This document shows, piece by piece, positions 20,696-32,709 of a stretch of 64,000 nucleotides of DNA (position 1 is its first letter; every line of letters starts with the position of its first letter). Made by a program: the position numbers and the translations under genes. The stretch is from Eunapius fragilis (taxonomy: Eukaryota; Porifera; Demospongiae; Spongillida; Spongillidae): assembly GCA_963681505.1 (NCBI GenBank), contig OY811977.1, positions 1,319,171 through 1,383,170 of the forward strand. Direction: 5' to 3'. The notes beneath the pieces were generated by a model. The model had not been told where the DNA came from. It did no database searches and was given only the letters and a program-made list of their open reading frames with translations.

Positions 20696-22745
20696 TTATG
20701 TCTGCCAGAGAAGGCCTGTAGCAGCCACAGCGTACTTTGCCAGCTCAGATACGGCTGCATTAAGTGATAAAATGACGTAGGTAACTTGGTCAAACTGCAG
20801 CCCTGTAAGTGGTTATCAGTGGAGGGATAATTTAATAACTTCAGGAAAACCCCCTTAGACTTTCCCCAAAGCGAGACTGGAATAATTAATGTTACTGCAA
20901 AACTTATTTGCCTTGGTTCCTTAATGTCTAGTCTACCTTCGTCCTATATATAGAACAATTGTCCTATTTATAGGACGTTTTTCACAAGTATATTTGTGTG
21001 TAAGTCTTGCATAGTTAATTTCCTTTGAACGTTATCTGTAGTGGATTTATCTAAATATCTAAAATTTATGGCATACAATGATCCAGCTTATTCGATGAAC
21101 GATGAATGCATTTATTTACTTTTAATTGGAATAGGATTAACGGTATTCCTCCAGTACTTGTGTATTGAAGGAATGGCCCATTGAAGTATTGGAGGAATAC
21201 CGTTAATCCAATTGAACGCATTACAATGAGTTCATCGTTCTTCGAATAAGTTCTGACAACACGGGTTAGATACATTAACGGTACCAAATAGAGAAGGGGG
21301 GGGGGGGGGGGTGATGGTGGTACGACGCTGACTGTATTCATGCTATAATGCTTTCAGTGGTGATCATTGTACATTGCCGGCTCGGAACAACGGAAAATAA
21401 GGCATATTCATGGTGTTCATAGCGCAACCTTACTACTTTCATATATCGATCGATCTGGACTGGCCTTCACCCAATGAATTTTTACCGATGAAAGCGGTAC
21501 ATGTAAGGGTGTGCTATGAACACCATCAGCTTTCCCAACTCCACCATGAATACCCGTTGTTGCGAGCTGTGACTTTTCCGTTGTTCCGAGCCGGTACTGT
21601 ATGTTTGTGTTTATAATATTGCCAATAATATCTGTGACGTCTGACGCTTGCATAATTGATTAAACACCACATATATATATATATTATATATATATATATA
21701 CCTGCGCTTGGCAGCGTTCTATGGATGGTGAGCTTAAAGGCTTCCGTTGCAATGTCTACCTGCGCTAGACTGGTCTGTAGGTTCTGTGGGGATCAAACAA
21801 TAAGCATGGATCAAGCCCGTTACAGATTTAACATTAAAGAGACCAGTGGGTATCGCTCTTTTAACTGCCTCACCTGTTCGATCATAAAGCCATGATCGCG
21901 ACACTTTAGCTTGATATGGGTGCCCAGAGCCGAAAGAACTTTGAGACGTTCGAGAACTAGCCCCACCGTCCTTGTGGATGATCTACGCAAATAATTAAAA
22001 AATAATAATAATTAAACAATTAAGCTGCGCATGCGTACGAAGAAGTTAATTGGCTTACGTTTCAACCAGTACACTCAACATACGCTTCACTTCGTCTATG
22101 TGTTCGTGAAGCATCTCCACAAGAGTTGGAGCCGGTTTCTGCACGTAAGTATGTAAACGGGCAGGCGAGTTAAGGTATTCACCACACATGCCTTTCTAAA
22201 TTCGTCGGCTGTAAAAACAGTGGCGCCTTTCTCCCGTTCAAATAGCTGGTCTTCTAGTTCTTTCACGCGCAGCGTTAGCGCTCTTACTTCCTGTTTGAGA
22301 TATTGTACCTCTTCCTCCTGAGCAGAACGTACGTTACGTACCAGTTGAATCTATTTCGCATTCAATAACATTTAAAATTACCGCCATATTCGTGCAGGCT
22401 TACCAACGAACCACTCGAACGCGTACATTCGTCAACCCTACACAACTTTTCCCACTCCTCGATAATGTAGCAATGACCTCTGGGGCAGTCCGCGTTCTCG
22501 TCTCGCACAGAAGTCTTTATAATGCTGTACAATTCCTCCTTCCAACTCGGACCGGTTCGAGGCAAAAGTGCCAGCAGTTCCTCCACCGATGCCTTCCTCT
22601 GCCCGCATTCCCACCTCTTGGACAGCCCCAGGAACTCGTCGTCCTTCAGAAGTCGATAATTCTTCAAAAGGGGTAGCAACGAAGGCAGGTCGAGGTATGA
22701 CCCAAGGAGACAGTGCAGTTTAAGCGGAAGAACCGTGTCGGCCAT
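20696..22745 (-). CDS. CARD-like death-fold plus coiled-coil protein, 6 exons, 273 aa
   Basis: Exons: 22745-22404, 22317-22192, 22138-22059, 21982-21874, 21759-21702, 20802-20696; all phases agree. Residues about 5-85 form a helical block with the hydrophobic spacing of a CARD: LHCLLGSYLDLPSLLPLLKN, then DDEFLGL, VEELLALLPRTGPSWKEELY and SIIKTSV. Exon 2 encodes a clear coiled coil (EVQYLKQEVRALTLRVKELE). Later exons are helical (HEHIDEVKRMLSVLVE, LVLERLKVL) and the protein ends AKYAVAATGLLWQT. CARDs mediate homotypic contacts in apoptotic and immune signalling, and CARD plus coiled coil is also the plan of CARD9/CARD11. I claim only a similar layout, not orthology. Intron 2 appears to use a GC donor (AAAG|GCATGT). 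An in-frame ATG at 22787 would add 14 residues, but it overlaps the probable vinculin polyadenylation signal, so I prefer 22745. Two foldback elements lie in intron 5. Confidence 0.7.
21087..21250. mobile_element. Foldback/MITE element, 164 bp
   Basis: CTTATTCGATGAACGATGAA at the left is inverted at the right (GTTCATCGTTCTTCGAATAAG), and the inner arms GGATTAACGGTATTCCTCCA and its inverted copy flank a short centre. It lies in intron 5 of the CARD-like gene. Confidence 0.85.
21377..21594. mobile_element. MITE with 21-bp perfect terminal inverted repeats, 218 bp
   Basis: The ends 21377-21397 and 21574-21594 are exact reverse complements, beginning CCGGCTCGGAACAACGGAAA. Inner inverted segments (CATGGTGTTCATAGC near 21411, and GCTATGAACACCAT near 21513) add a second stem. 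It is non-coding and lies in intron 5 of the CARD-like gene, 127 bases from the element at 21087-21250. Confidence 0.9.
22026..22037. promoter_or_regulatory. NRF1-type motif TGCGCATGCGTA
   Basis: A close match to the NRF1 palindrome inside intron 3 of the CARD-like gene. There is no nearby gene start, so function is doubtful. Confidence 0.3.
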
Positions 22746-22882
22746 TCTTAAACACTTAACACATATGTTCATTGCCGATGTTTTCATTTATTTATATAAA
22801 TGCAGTACATGTATCGAATTACAATTAGTTACACACTGGAATGCAATAAACGTCACATAATGTATGACTAAACAGTTCTGTT

Positions 22883-25800
22883 CTAGAATGTACGCGCACC
22901 CTTTTTAACCCATTGCAGCCCAAGCTTGACCCGTTCCTCCGGAGGGACCCGAATAGTAGCCGCTTCCGTAGCGAACAAGACTTCAGAGACGGCTTGCATC
23001 AGGTTCTGCGCGTTATCGGTGAGCATTTCAGTGGCTTCTTTGTCAGCAACTGCATCTACAGAAATAAAGTGGTTTGTAAGAGCTTCAAAATGAAACTATT
23101 GATGTTTCATAGGAAGGTATTATCATACATGTTTAATATCTATGGTTTAAAGCTAATAAGTTAACTTCCTTATAAGGTTGCCTCCCACTTGACGTGTGGA
23201 TGTCGTGCCCAGGCCCAACTTTTTCGCAGCAGGCAACAATGTTGTCAAATGAATCCAATATGTATTTAGCTACTGATATTTCGTAGTGTTGCGTGCAACA
23301 TGTGTATGGTCAGCCTTTAGAACCAGGGCTCTTGGTCAGCCTTTAGAACCAGGGCTCTTGGTCAGGGTCAGCCTTTAGAACCAGGGCTCTTCCTATAGAG
23401 TTGCCTTCCTCTGACAAATGTCAACACTTGGCATACACACTTGCGTTGCTTTAGTTTGTCTTCCATAAGACTCTTTTCGGTAAGGCAGAGATTTCTTGGT
23501 AAGGTAACGCAATTACTCATACTGTCCTGTTTGCAAACTTCCTTATAATTAGCTGATTTGATATTGGTCCACAGATGATTGTATCGTCCCCCTCCTCCTC
23601 CCCCCCCCTCCCCCTCTGATGCACATAATGGAGGAGTGCAGGAGGGGGAGGAGGAGGAGGGGGGGGGAGGAGGGGGGGGAGGAGGAGGAGGGGGGTGGAA
23701 AGAGGCCATTGTAGCTGTAAGACTGGCCACACTACTTTTGACGACAGCAGGGCACCGATGCGCTAGTATCCAACTGTGGTCTTCCCTTCTTAAAGGCTAC
23801 AATGGCGGGTATAATAGCGTGGGACACGTTAGATGTTAGACTTCTGAGATCAAATACCCATGGGTCTCATTTCCAGAGAAGCCTTGTGGAAATGGTAGCA
23901 GGCAGAAAGCTGGGATTGACTATTTGAGGGGGGTGGGTGGCCGGGTAGGGGGTTGAAAACTTTTGCGGTGATGTAATCCACACGCAACTCCGTTAATGTG
24001 GCGTGGTTACGCAAAATTCACTCGTTCCCTGATTCACTAGACTGATATAAATTAACAGTGCCTTACCATACCAAAGCTAGAAACAGTCAAGACCAAACCA
24101 CACCCATGTACAGCTGCCCTTCCCTTATCTAGTGGCGACTGGGAACAAACAACGAAACTATTTCTATAAAATTGGCATGACACAGTGTGAATCAAATTTA
24201 CTGTAACCACAGTAATGCATGTACACAAAGATAAATAACATTCCAAAATTTCAAGTACTTCTCTTTAAAAAAAACCTAAATTGGTATGACGCTACACAGT
24301 ATTGGGTCAAATTTACTGTAACCATGGATCATGCAGAATCACATAAAATGCAAATTCGGTAAGTGATATCCTTAGGAACGTGTAACAACAAAACACACTA
24401 CAGCTGTTTACACCTCATACACAACCACAGCACTCAAGGAAGCCATTCATTATTCTAGAGGGGAAATCCCCTTCCAAAGTAAATCGCTTACCATCACCAC
24501 CCTGGCGTGTGGCCTTCACTGCTGCTATGATCTTCAGTTGTGTGGAGATAGTCGGAAGTTTGTCTACAAGTTGCAGGATGGCCTAGAGAAGAAATGCACT
24601 TAGTGTCTGCTTCCACTCTCCACCCCTTTATTCTGTTTACCCATCCTCTTCCTCCCTATCCACCCATCCTCCCTCCCTCCCTCCAAGGTTTCCACTCACT
24701 CTCTTCATCCTCTTATCGGTACAAGCATCGGCCACTTTCCTTGCCATCTTGATAACATCTTCACTTTCCTTGGCTATCTGGCGAGCTGTGTTGATCAGTT
24801 CCTTTTTAGAGTGCACCTCTCCTTCCTCTCCTCTGAAAGACAAGCACATGATTTATTAAAAGCACAACAACAACCACCCAGAGGAACTGATGTTTAACCC
24901 CAGAGGAGCTGACATTTAACCCCCCCAGAGGAGCTGACATTTAACCACACAGAGGAGCTGACATTTAACCACACAGAGGAGCTGACGTTTAACCCCAGAG
25001 GAGCTGACATTTAACCCCCAGAGGAACCGACATTTAACCCCCAGAGGAACTGACATTTAACCCCAGAGGAGCTGACATTTAACCCGAGAGGAGCTGACAT
25101 TTAACCACCCAGAGGAGCTGACATTTAACCCTGACATTTAACCAACCTGGCAAATTTGGACATCTGCATGAACAGCTTGGCCATCCTCCTCGCCGTGGCA
25201 ACCATTTCGTTGTCTTCCCACTGCTTAGCATCCTTGTCCAACTTGTGTGCTGCATACTGTGTTTGTGTGTGTGTGTTGTGTGAGGGAGACATATTTGAAA
25301 GAATGCGAGTGTGTTTCAGCACATCTTATGGAACAATAGCAATACACATCTGTTTATGGCAATGTTTATAAGCATTCTTGAGTACACAGGACATAACATT
25401 TATGCACTACAAAATGAAGATCAATATATGCCGCTGTCAGGCAGTGTCAAAGTGTTCAGTAACCACAGCAATGGCTGTAAAGAAGTCATCACATTTGTGA
25501 CAGAGCTCACACATGTACATATATGTGTACATAGAAGCCATCACAGCAGGGTTCCAGCCAAATTCCACCTCCCCCCCCCCCCCCCCACCCCTCCCCAAAA
25601 TACCCCCTCTGCACTCACACCAATAGGGTCCACAGACTGCAGAGGCACCACCTCCACTAGCTCAGGTGATGGTGGGCGGGGAGGGGCCTCCGATTCGGCA
25701 GGCAGAGGTGGCCGTTCTGGGGCTGGGGAGGAGAGAGAGTGAAGTGGTAAGAGTGGATACAGTACTTAGGGTAAATGTACCAATGAACAATGTAGTACCT

Positions 25801-26484
25801 CCCCACATGTGGGAGTTGAAAGGTGGCGATGAGATTAAAGGGGTTTAAACATTAACACAACTACAGAAGACCTACACATGCATTGTACGTACAAGTGTGC
25901 AAAGCACCTACACATAGGCACACACCCTATTGTGAGGCAATGATGCACTCTGGGGTTAAACACAACATGTATGGATCCATGCAATCAAGAAATAAAATCC
26001 TACATGTGTCTAAAAAAAGAGGCAAACACAGGCATTCACGGTTAGTAAGTTTAAACACGAGTCTTTTTTTTTTCAATGGTGGCGGCTGGGGTTGGGGGAG
26101 GGGGGGGGAGGTATGAATGCATGGCAACCATGGGTTCATGGAGACAACTACAGTCCTTGGTGCATGGGAGTATGTGTGTGTGTGTGTGTGTGTGTGCATG
26201 TGCTGTGTGTTTGTGTGTGCATATCTGTGTACGGACAACCCTTCCGAGCCAATGCCTCCCTTGGGACTGGCTTCTGTGATAAAGCAATGGACCACAAACA
26301 CAGATGAAGCCATATGGTCTGCAAATACCATTGCCCAGTAGCCAGCTACAACCTTCATAGCTAACATTCCTTATGGATGCAGCAATAAGTGACGGTGCAC
26401 CTTATTGTGCACAAACAAATAGACACACGTGTACACATGTGTGCGCCCAAACACATGTATGCACATACACACACGCACACACAT

Positions 26485-26556
<72 letters not shown>

Positions 26557-29500
26557 CTCATACTGTGAGCGCTTCGGTGAACACTTTTTCAACATTTCAC
26601 GAAACAAAATGTGTACTAATACGTGTGTGAGAAAAGAGGTAACACAAGTATTCATGGTTATGGAGATATACATGTTGTTAAAAACAAGCCATTTTTTCTC
26701 TCGAGGGGGGAGGGGGAGGGGCTTACTGCTGGTGGTACCTTAATCTTTAATCTATTGTCATCCTTAATTAAGGATGGAAATCCTAGGATGACTTTACGCC
26801 GCTCATGTCAACTTCAATTGGATATTTTTTTTTGGCGATATTAAGCTTCAATAGGCTTTCATCTAAACAGCGCTAGCTAATTAGCCGTTATTCCCTTCTA
26901 CATTTCCTCGACTTTGATCGTAAGCGGCAGTATTACCAACGAACGTTAAACAAAGCCTAAAGTCGGTGGTTTTGCTTTGGAAAAAAAAAGATATAACGAC
27001 TAATTGGATAGCGCTGTTTAGATGAAGGCCTATAGAAGCTTAATATCCCCCCAAAATATCCAACACGATGCGAATTGAAGTTTATCAGGGGTCGATTTAA
27101 CGGTTACCATAAATGACTTCATTTATGTGGTACGCCTATCATAGCATTTTTTGCCGCTATCATAATCATAACATGTTGTTACAACAACGCGTCATCAACC
27201 ACAAAGTAAAGCTGCACAAAGTTGTATGCAGTGTATTGAGAGAGCAGCGCATACATCCCATTGTTTTATACAGTTCGTTTACAATGGAGCCCTCATGTCG
27301 TTTTAAGCGGCTACTATCGATCAGCGGTGGCTATTGCCCCATTATTTTGCACAGAATCAAACAAAGACACATTGTGCGTGCTTGCTTCCTATCACATGTT
27401 AAAAGAGCGAGCGCGCAGGGGTCATTGTCCCATTTCGCACTAAGTCCACCTTTACGCACTAGCGCTACTGATCGCATTAAACGTGCGGTGTCTACATGTA
27501 TAGCTAGCTGTTGTCACAATTGCGGGATGACGTTTTACAATGACTTTAATTACCGCGAAACGTCATCTATGGTTGTTTATACGAGCGGCGTAATTCAGGA
27601 TTTCCATCCTAAATTAAGGATAAAAGATTAAGTGAGTGCTGTGTAATGTTATAGTGACTGCAGTTGTGATTTATTTCTGGCCAGAGCTAAGAGCAAGGAG
27701 TTATATTTAGAATGTAATCTCACGGGGCCACACCCATATCCCACGGACAATAGTCATTGACTGCTCCTTTATCCAATGTGCCTTTGTTTCCTCCTCCCCA
27801 GCCCTTTCACATTGCTCCTCCCCAGCCCGTTCACATTGCTCCTCCCCAGCCCTTTCACATTGCTCCTCCACAGCCCTTTCGTCACGGTACCAAATGCAAA
27901 TGCCTACCTTCCTCAACTGGTGGTGGTGGGGGAGGTGGAGGTGGAGGTGGGTTGTGATGAGTGTCAACCACGTTGTAAACGTCGTGAACTGCTTTGGCCA
28001 GCTGAAGTGGGGGGAGGGAGGGGGAAGGAGATGAGCCCAAAGAGGTAGGGCACAGGGTGGAGAGTGATACAGTCATGTCTCAAAGTCACACACACACACG
28101 TGTCACGCACACACATGCACATACACGCACATGCACACGTGTCACGCACACACATGCACATACACACACATGCACACACACACGTGCACACACACACACG
28201 TGTCACGCACACAGACATGCATCAATACACCACAGGAACACATCAATATTTGTGGCCACAAATTTTATTTATTTTTTGGCCATATATGTCAGCAAATACA
28301 ATTTCACGGCTTGCTGCCCAGGAAACCACTGGAACAATACAATCTGTGCAACACTTATTCACTCTCCTCCCTCCCCCACCCCTCTCCTCCCTCCCCCACC
28401 CCTCTCCTCCCTCCCCCACCTCTTCACACTCCTTCCTCCCCATCTCTTCACACTCCTCCCTCCCCCACCTCTTCACACTCCTCCCTCCCACCTCTTCACA
28501 CTCCTCCCTCCCCACCTCTCCACACTCCTCCCTCCCACCTCTTCACACTCCTCCCTCCCCCACCTCTCCACACTCCTCCCTCCACCTCTTCACACTCCTC
28601 CCTCCCCCACCTCTCCACACTCCTCCCTCCCCAACCCTCTCCTCCCTCCCCCACCTCTTCACACTCCTCCCTCTTCCAGTGCCTTGTCAATTACGCACTC
28701 CTTCCCCTCCTCACCCCATCCCTCCCCACCCCCTCCCTCCCCACCCCCTCCCTCCCTTGTCCAATGCTTTGTAAGTTAGACCTTACGTTCTCAGCCTTCA
28801 CACAGAAGTCATGGTGTGCTGTAGCACTGCCTGGTTGCTGGATACAGACCTTTGCACTGGTAACCATGGGACCAATGGCTAAAAGAGGGGAAGAGGCCAT
28901 CCATATAAGGTGAGGAGGCCATCCATATAAGGTGATAAAGGGGGAGGAGGCCATCCATATAAGGTGATAAAGGGGGAGGAGGCCATCCATATAAGGTGAT
29001 AAAGGGGGAGGAGGCCATCCATATAAGGTGATAAAGGGGGAGGAGGCCATCCATATAAGGTGAGGAGGCCATCCATATAAGGTGATAAAGGGGGAGGAGG
29101 CCATCCATATAATGTGATAAAGGGGAGGAGGCCATCCATATAAGGTGATAAAGGGGGAGGAGGCCATCCATATAAGGTGATAAAGGGGGAGGAGGCCATC
29201 CATATAAGGTGATAAAGGGGGAGGAGGCCATCCATATAAGGTGATAAAGGGGGAGGAGGCCATCCATATAAGGTGATAAAGGGGAGGAGGCCATCCATAT
29301 AAGGTGATAAAGGGGGAGGAGGCCATCCATATAAGGTGATAAAGGGGCATCCAAATAAGGTGATAAAGGGGGAGGAGGCCATCCATATAATGGGATAAAG
29401 GGGGAGGAGGCCATCCATATAATGTGATAAAGGGGGAGGAGGCCATCCATATAAGGTGATATAATACATGCATACCTGCAGTTATGGACTGGGAACCCGA

Positions 29501-29906
29501 TCCCAATTCTGTCTTGAACTTTGGATCCTCACTGTTCTCAGATTCTCCGTGTACCACGGCAACCACGCGATTGGCTGTTCGGGCAGCTACTGATATGTGC
29601 TTGAAGGCCGTCTGTGAGAAATGACCCATATAAGGACATGCAGATAACTGTGGTAACGACCATATAAGTATATGCAGATTACTACGGCAATGATCATATG
29701 TGTAGATTACATAAATGCACATAATTCAATTATGTGCATTTAGAACAAGTTATCCCTATAGCTAGTTATGCTTTTTAGTTATACAAAGCCGTTATAGTTT
29801 GTATAACCATAGTCCGCTCACAGTGATATGGTATATGTGTGTGTGGTTATGATAATGGGTGTGTATAAGGATGGATGGGCTTGAGCCTCAATTGGGGATT
29901 TTAGGG

Positions 29907-29986
<80 letters not shown>

Positions 29987-32659
29987 CTAACTGGCCATAG
30001 GCTTGTCCCTCTCAAACATAACACTGAGGTCACTAAATTAGACCGAGCCTTATATGGTCATGGAAAGGAATGTGGGCTATCCATGGATGATTACCCATGA
30101 ATGTAAACATGTTCCCCTCACCAGTACAAACTGGATGCATACATATGTGTGTACTTAGATGTGTGAGCCAAAAGTAATTCCAACAGGTAGTGGACTACCT
30201 AGAGGAGAGAGGGTTTGCAGGGGAGAGAGGGTTTGCAGTGGACTACCTAGAGGAGAGAGGGTTTGCAGTGGACTACCTAGAGGAGAGAGGGTTTGCAGTG
30301 GACTACCTAGGGGAGAGAGGGGTTTGCAGTGGACTACCTAGAGGAGAGAGGGTTTGCAGTGGACTACCTAGAGGAGAGAGGGTTTGCAGTGGACTACCTA
30401 GAGGAGAGAGGGGTTTGCAGTGGACTACTTAGAGGAGAGAGGGTTTGCAGTGGACTACCTAGGGGAGAGAGGGTTTGTAGTGGACTACCTAGAGGAGAGA
30501 GGGTTTTTAGTGGACTATCTAGAGGAGAGAGGGTTTGCAGTGGACTACCTAGAGGAGAGAGGGGTTTGCAGTGGACTACTTAGAGGAGAGAGGGGTTTGC
30601 AGTGGACTACCTAGAGAAGAGAGGGTTTGCAGTGGACTACCTAGGGGAGAGAGGGGTTTGCAGTGGACTACCTAGAGGAGAGAGGGTTTGCAGTGGACTA
30701 CCTAGAGGAGAGAGGGTTTGCAGTGGACTACCTAGAGGAGAGAGGGTTTGCAGTGGACTACCTAGGGGAGAGAGGGGTTTGCAGTGGACTACCTAGAGGA
30801 GAGAGGGTTTGCAGTGGACTACCTAGAGGAGAGAGGGTTTGCAGTGGACTACCTAGGGGAGAGAGGGGTTTGCAGTGGACTACCTAGAGGAGAGAGGGTT
30901 TGCAGTGGACTACCTAGAGGAGAGAGGGTTTGCAGTGGACTACCTAGAGGAGAGAGGGGTTTGCAGTGGACTACTTAGAGGAGAGAGGGTTTGCAGTGGA
31001 CTACCTAGGGGAGAGAGGGTTTGTAGTGGACTACCTAGAGGAGAGAGGGTTTTTAGTGGACTATCTAGAGGAGAGAGGGTTTGCAGTGGACTACCTAGAG
31101 GAGAGAGGGGTTTGCAGTGGACTACTTAGAGGAGAGAGGGGTTTGCAGTGGACTACCTAGAGGAGAGAGGGTTTGCAGTGGACTACCTAGGGGAGAGAGG
31201 GTTTGTAGTGGACTACCTAGGGGAGAGAGGGTTTGCAGTGGACTACCTAGGGGAGAGAGGGGTTTGCAGTACAATACTTATAATGTGATGCAAGGGAGCA
31301 AGGATCACATGGTCCCTTGGGAGAGTGAACAGGGGATGACACAAAACTGAAAGGTTATAAAACGTATACATTAACTGTTCATTAAATAGGTTACATTAAC
31401 TGTTCATTAAGTAGGTTACATTAGAGCTCAAATCACTGTGCAGGAATATGTGATCTAGCCTGCTTTGGTTGGCATCAACCCTCCCTCCCCCCTCCACCCC
31501 CCTCTCTCCCTTCTACAAAGAGGAATAAACCCTGACCAACCAAGAGTGGGAAATACGGTCCCTAGTCCTTCAACAAATTGGCCCCCCTGCCCCCCCCCCC
31601 CCCCCCCCCCCCCCATCCCATCCACATGAAAACTTTGCTGTTGGGCTGTACTTCCACACAAAGCCATCCGATTTACAGAACTCTTCTGCTTGATACACAT
31701 CCCTCCCCCCACCCCCTCACCTGAGGGCTTGTTCCAGCCCCCCCCTCCCCCCACCCCTCACCTGAGGGCTTGTTCCAGCCCCTCCCCCCTCCACCCCCTC
31801 ACGTGAGGGCTTGTTCCTGCCCCCCCTCCCCCTCCCACCCCCTCACCTGAGGATTTGTTCCAGCCTTGGTGATGGTCTTGGCCGACTCCAACTCTTCCCT
31901 AAGCAGTGTCTCTGTATACATGGGGGAGGGGGGGGGGGAGAGAGACTTTTCCTCACACAAATAGCTTTAACACAAGCCACCTAACTAACACACACTGGAA
32001 GACTTAGGGCCTAGCTAAGGTGGGTTGAGCACAGAGAAAGGCCAAAAGAAACACTTCTATGGCCTCTGCTTTTATAGAGACCCTTCACCCTTAGGGGTGG
32101 AAAAGTAAACAATAGGCCATTCCTATGGGCATTACTTAGAATGTCCCAAGGGACCAGGGATGGATGTGTATCTGCAAGGCAACCAGCCAGCTTAGCTATG
32201 TGATGTTGGTATCATGTGATGTCAGGTGATACTGTACCTGATGCCTTCAGGAACTCAACGGTGTCCAGACCGCTGTCAACCAGTTTTGTGAGCTTCTGCA
32301 CCTGCTTCTGGTAGTCCTCCCTCAGCATGTCGTAGTGTTCCTTAGCTTCCTGGGGAAGAGAGGGGGGCATCATATGGAAACACACACACACATGCACAAA
32401 CTAGAGTGGAAATGAGGTGTACAGGGAGGGAGGGAGGGAGTGAGGGAGGGAGTGAGAGAGGGAGTGAGGGAGTGGGGGTGGAGGACTGGAACAAAAGGGA
32501 TGATGAGAAGTGAAGATGCCATACAAGGAGGTGTAGGGAGGTCTAGGAGAAAGGGGGGGGGGGGGGGGGCTCGAGAAAGAGGGCTTAAGCTACCTTGCTG
32601 TCAGGATTCTCGTAAACGATCTTGGCAGCGTGAACAACTTGAGGTGCCACCGCTTTTAG

Positions 32660-32709
<50 letters not shown>

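Noticed and set aside
24877-25140. CRISPR-like spaced repeats
   Set aside because: Units are head-to-tail without unique spacers, and the genome is eukaryotic. The same holds for the other arrays.
27113-27631. Open frame of 172 codons inside the 894-bp element as a transposase
   Set aside because: No catalytic motif or family resemblance, and the length is too short for a transposase. I treat the element as non-autonomous.
28691-29722. Long minus-strand open frames with repeated 'HLIWMASSPFITLYGWPPP'
   Set aside because: Translation of the 32-bp minisatellite. Only the short vinculin exons 14 and 15 inside the region are real.
30159-31350. Many open frames with repeated 'VDYLEERGFA'
   Set aside because: Translation of the 30-bp minisatellite in vinculin intron 13.
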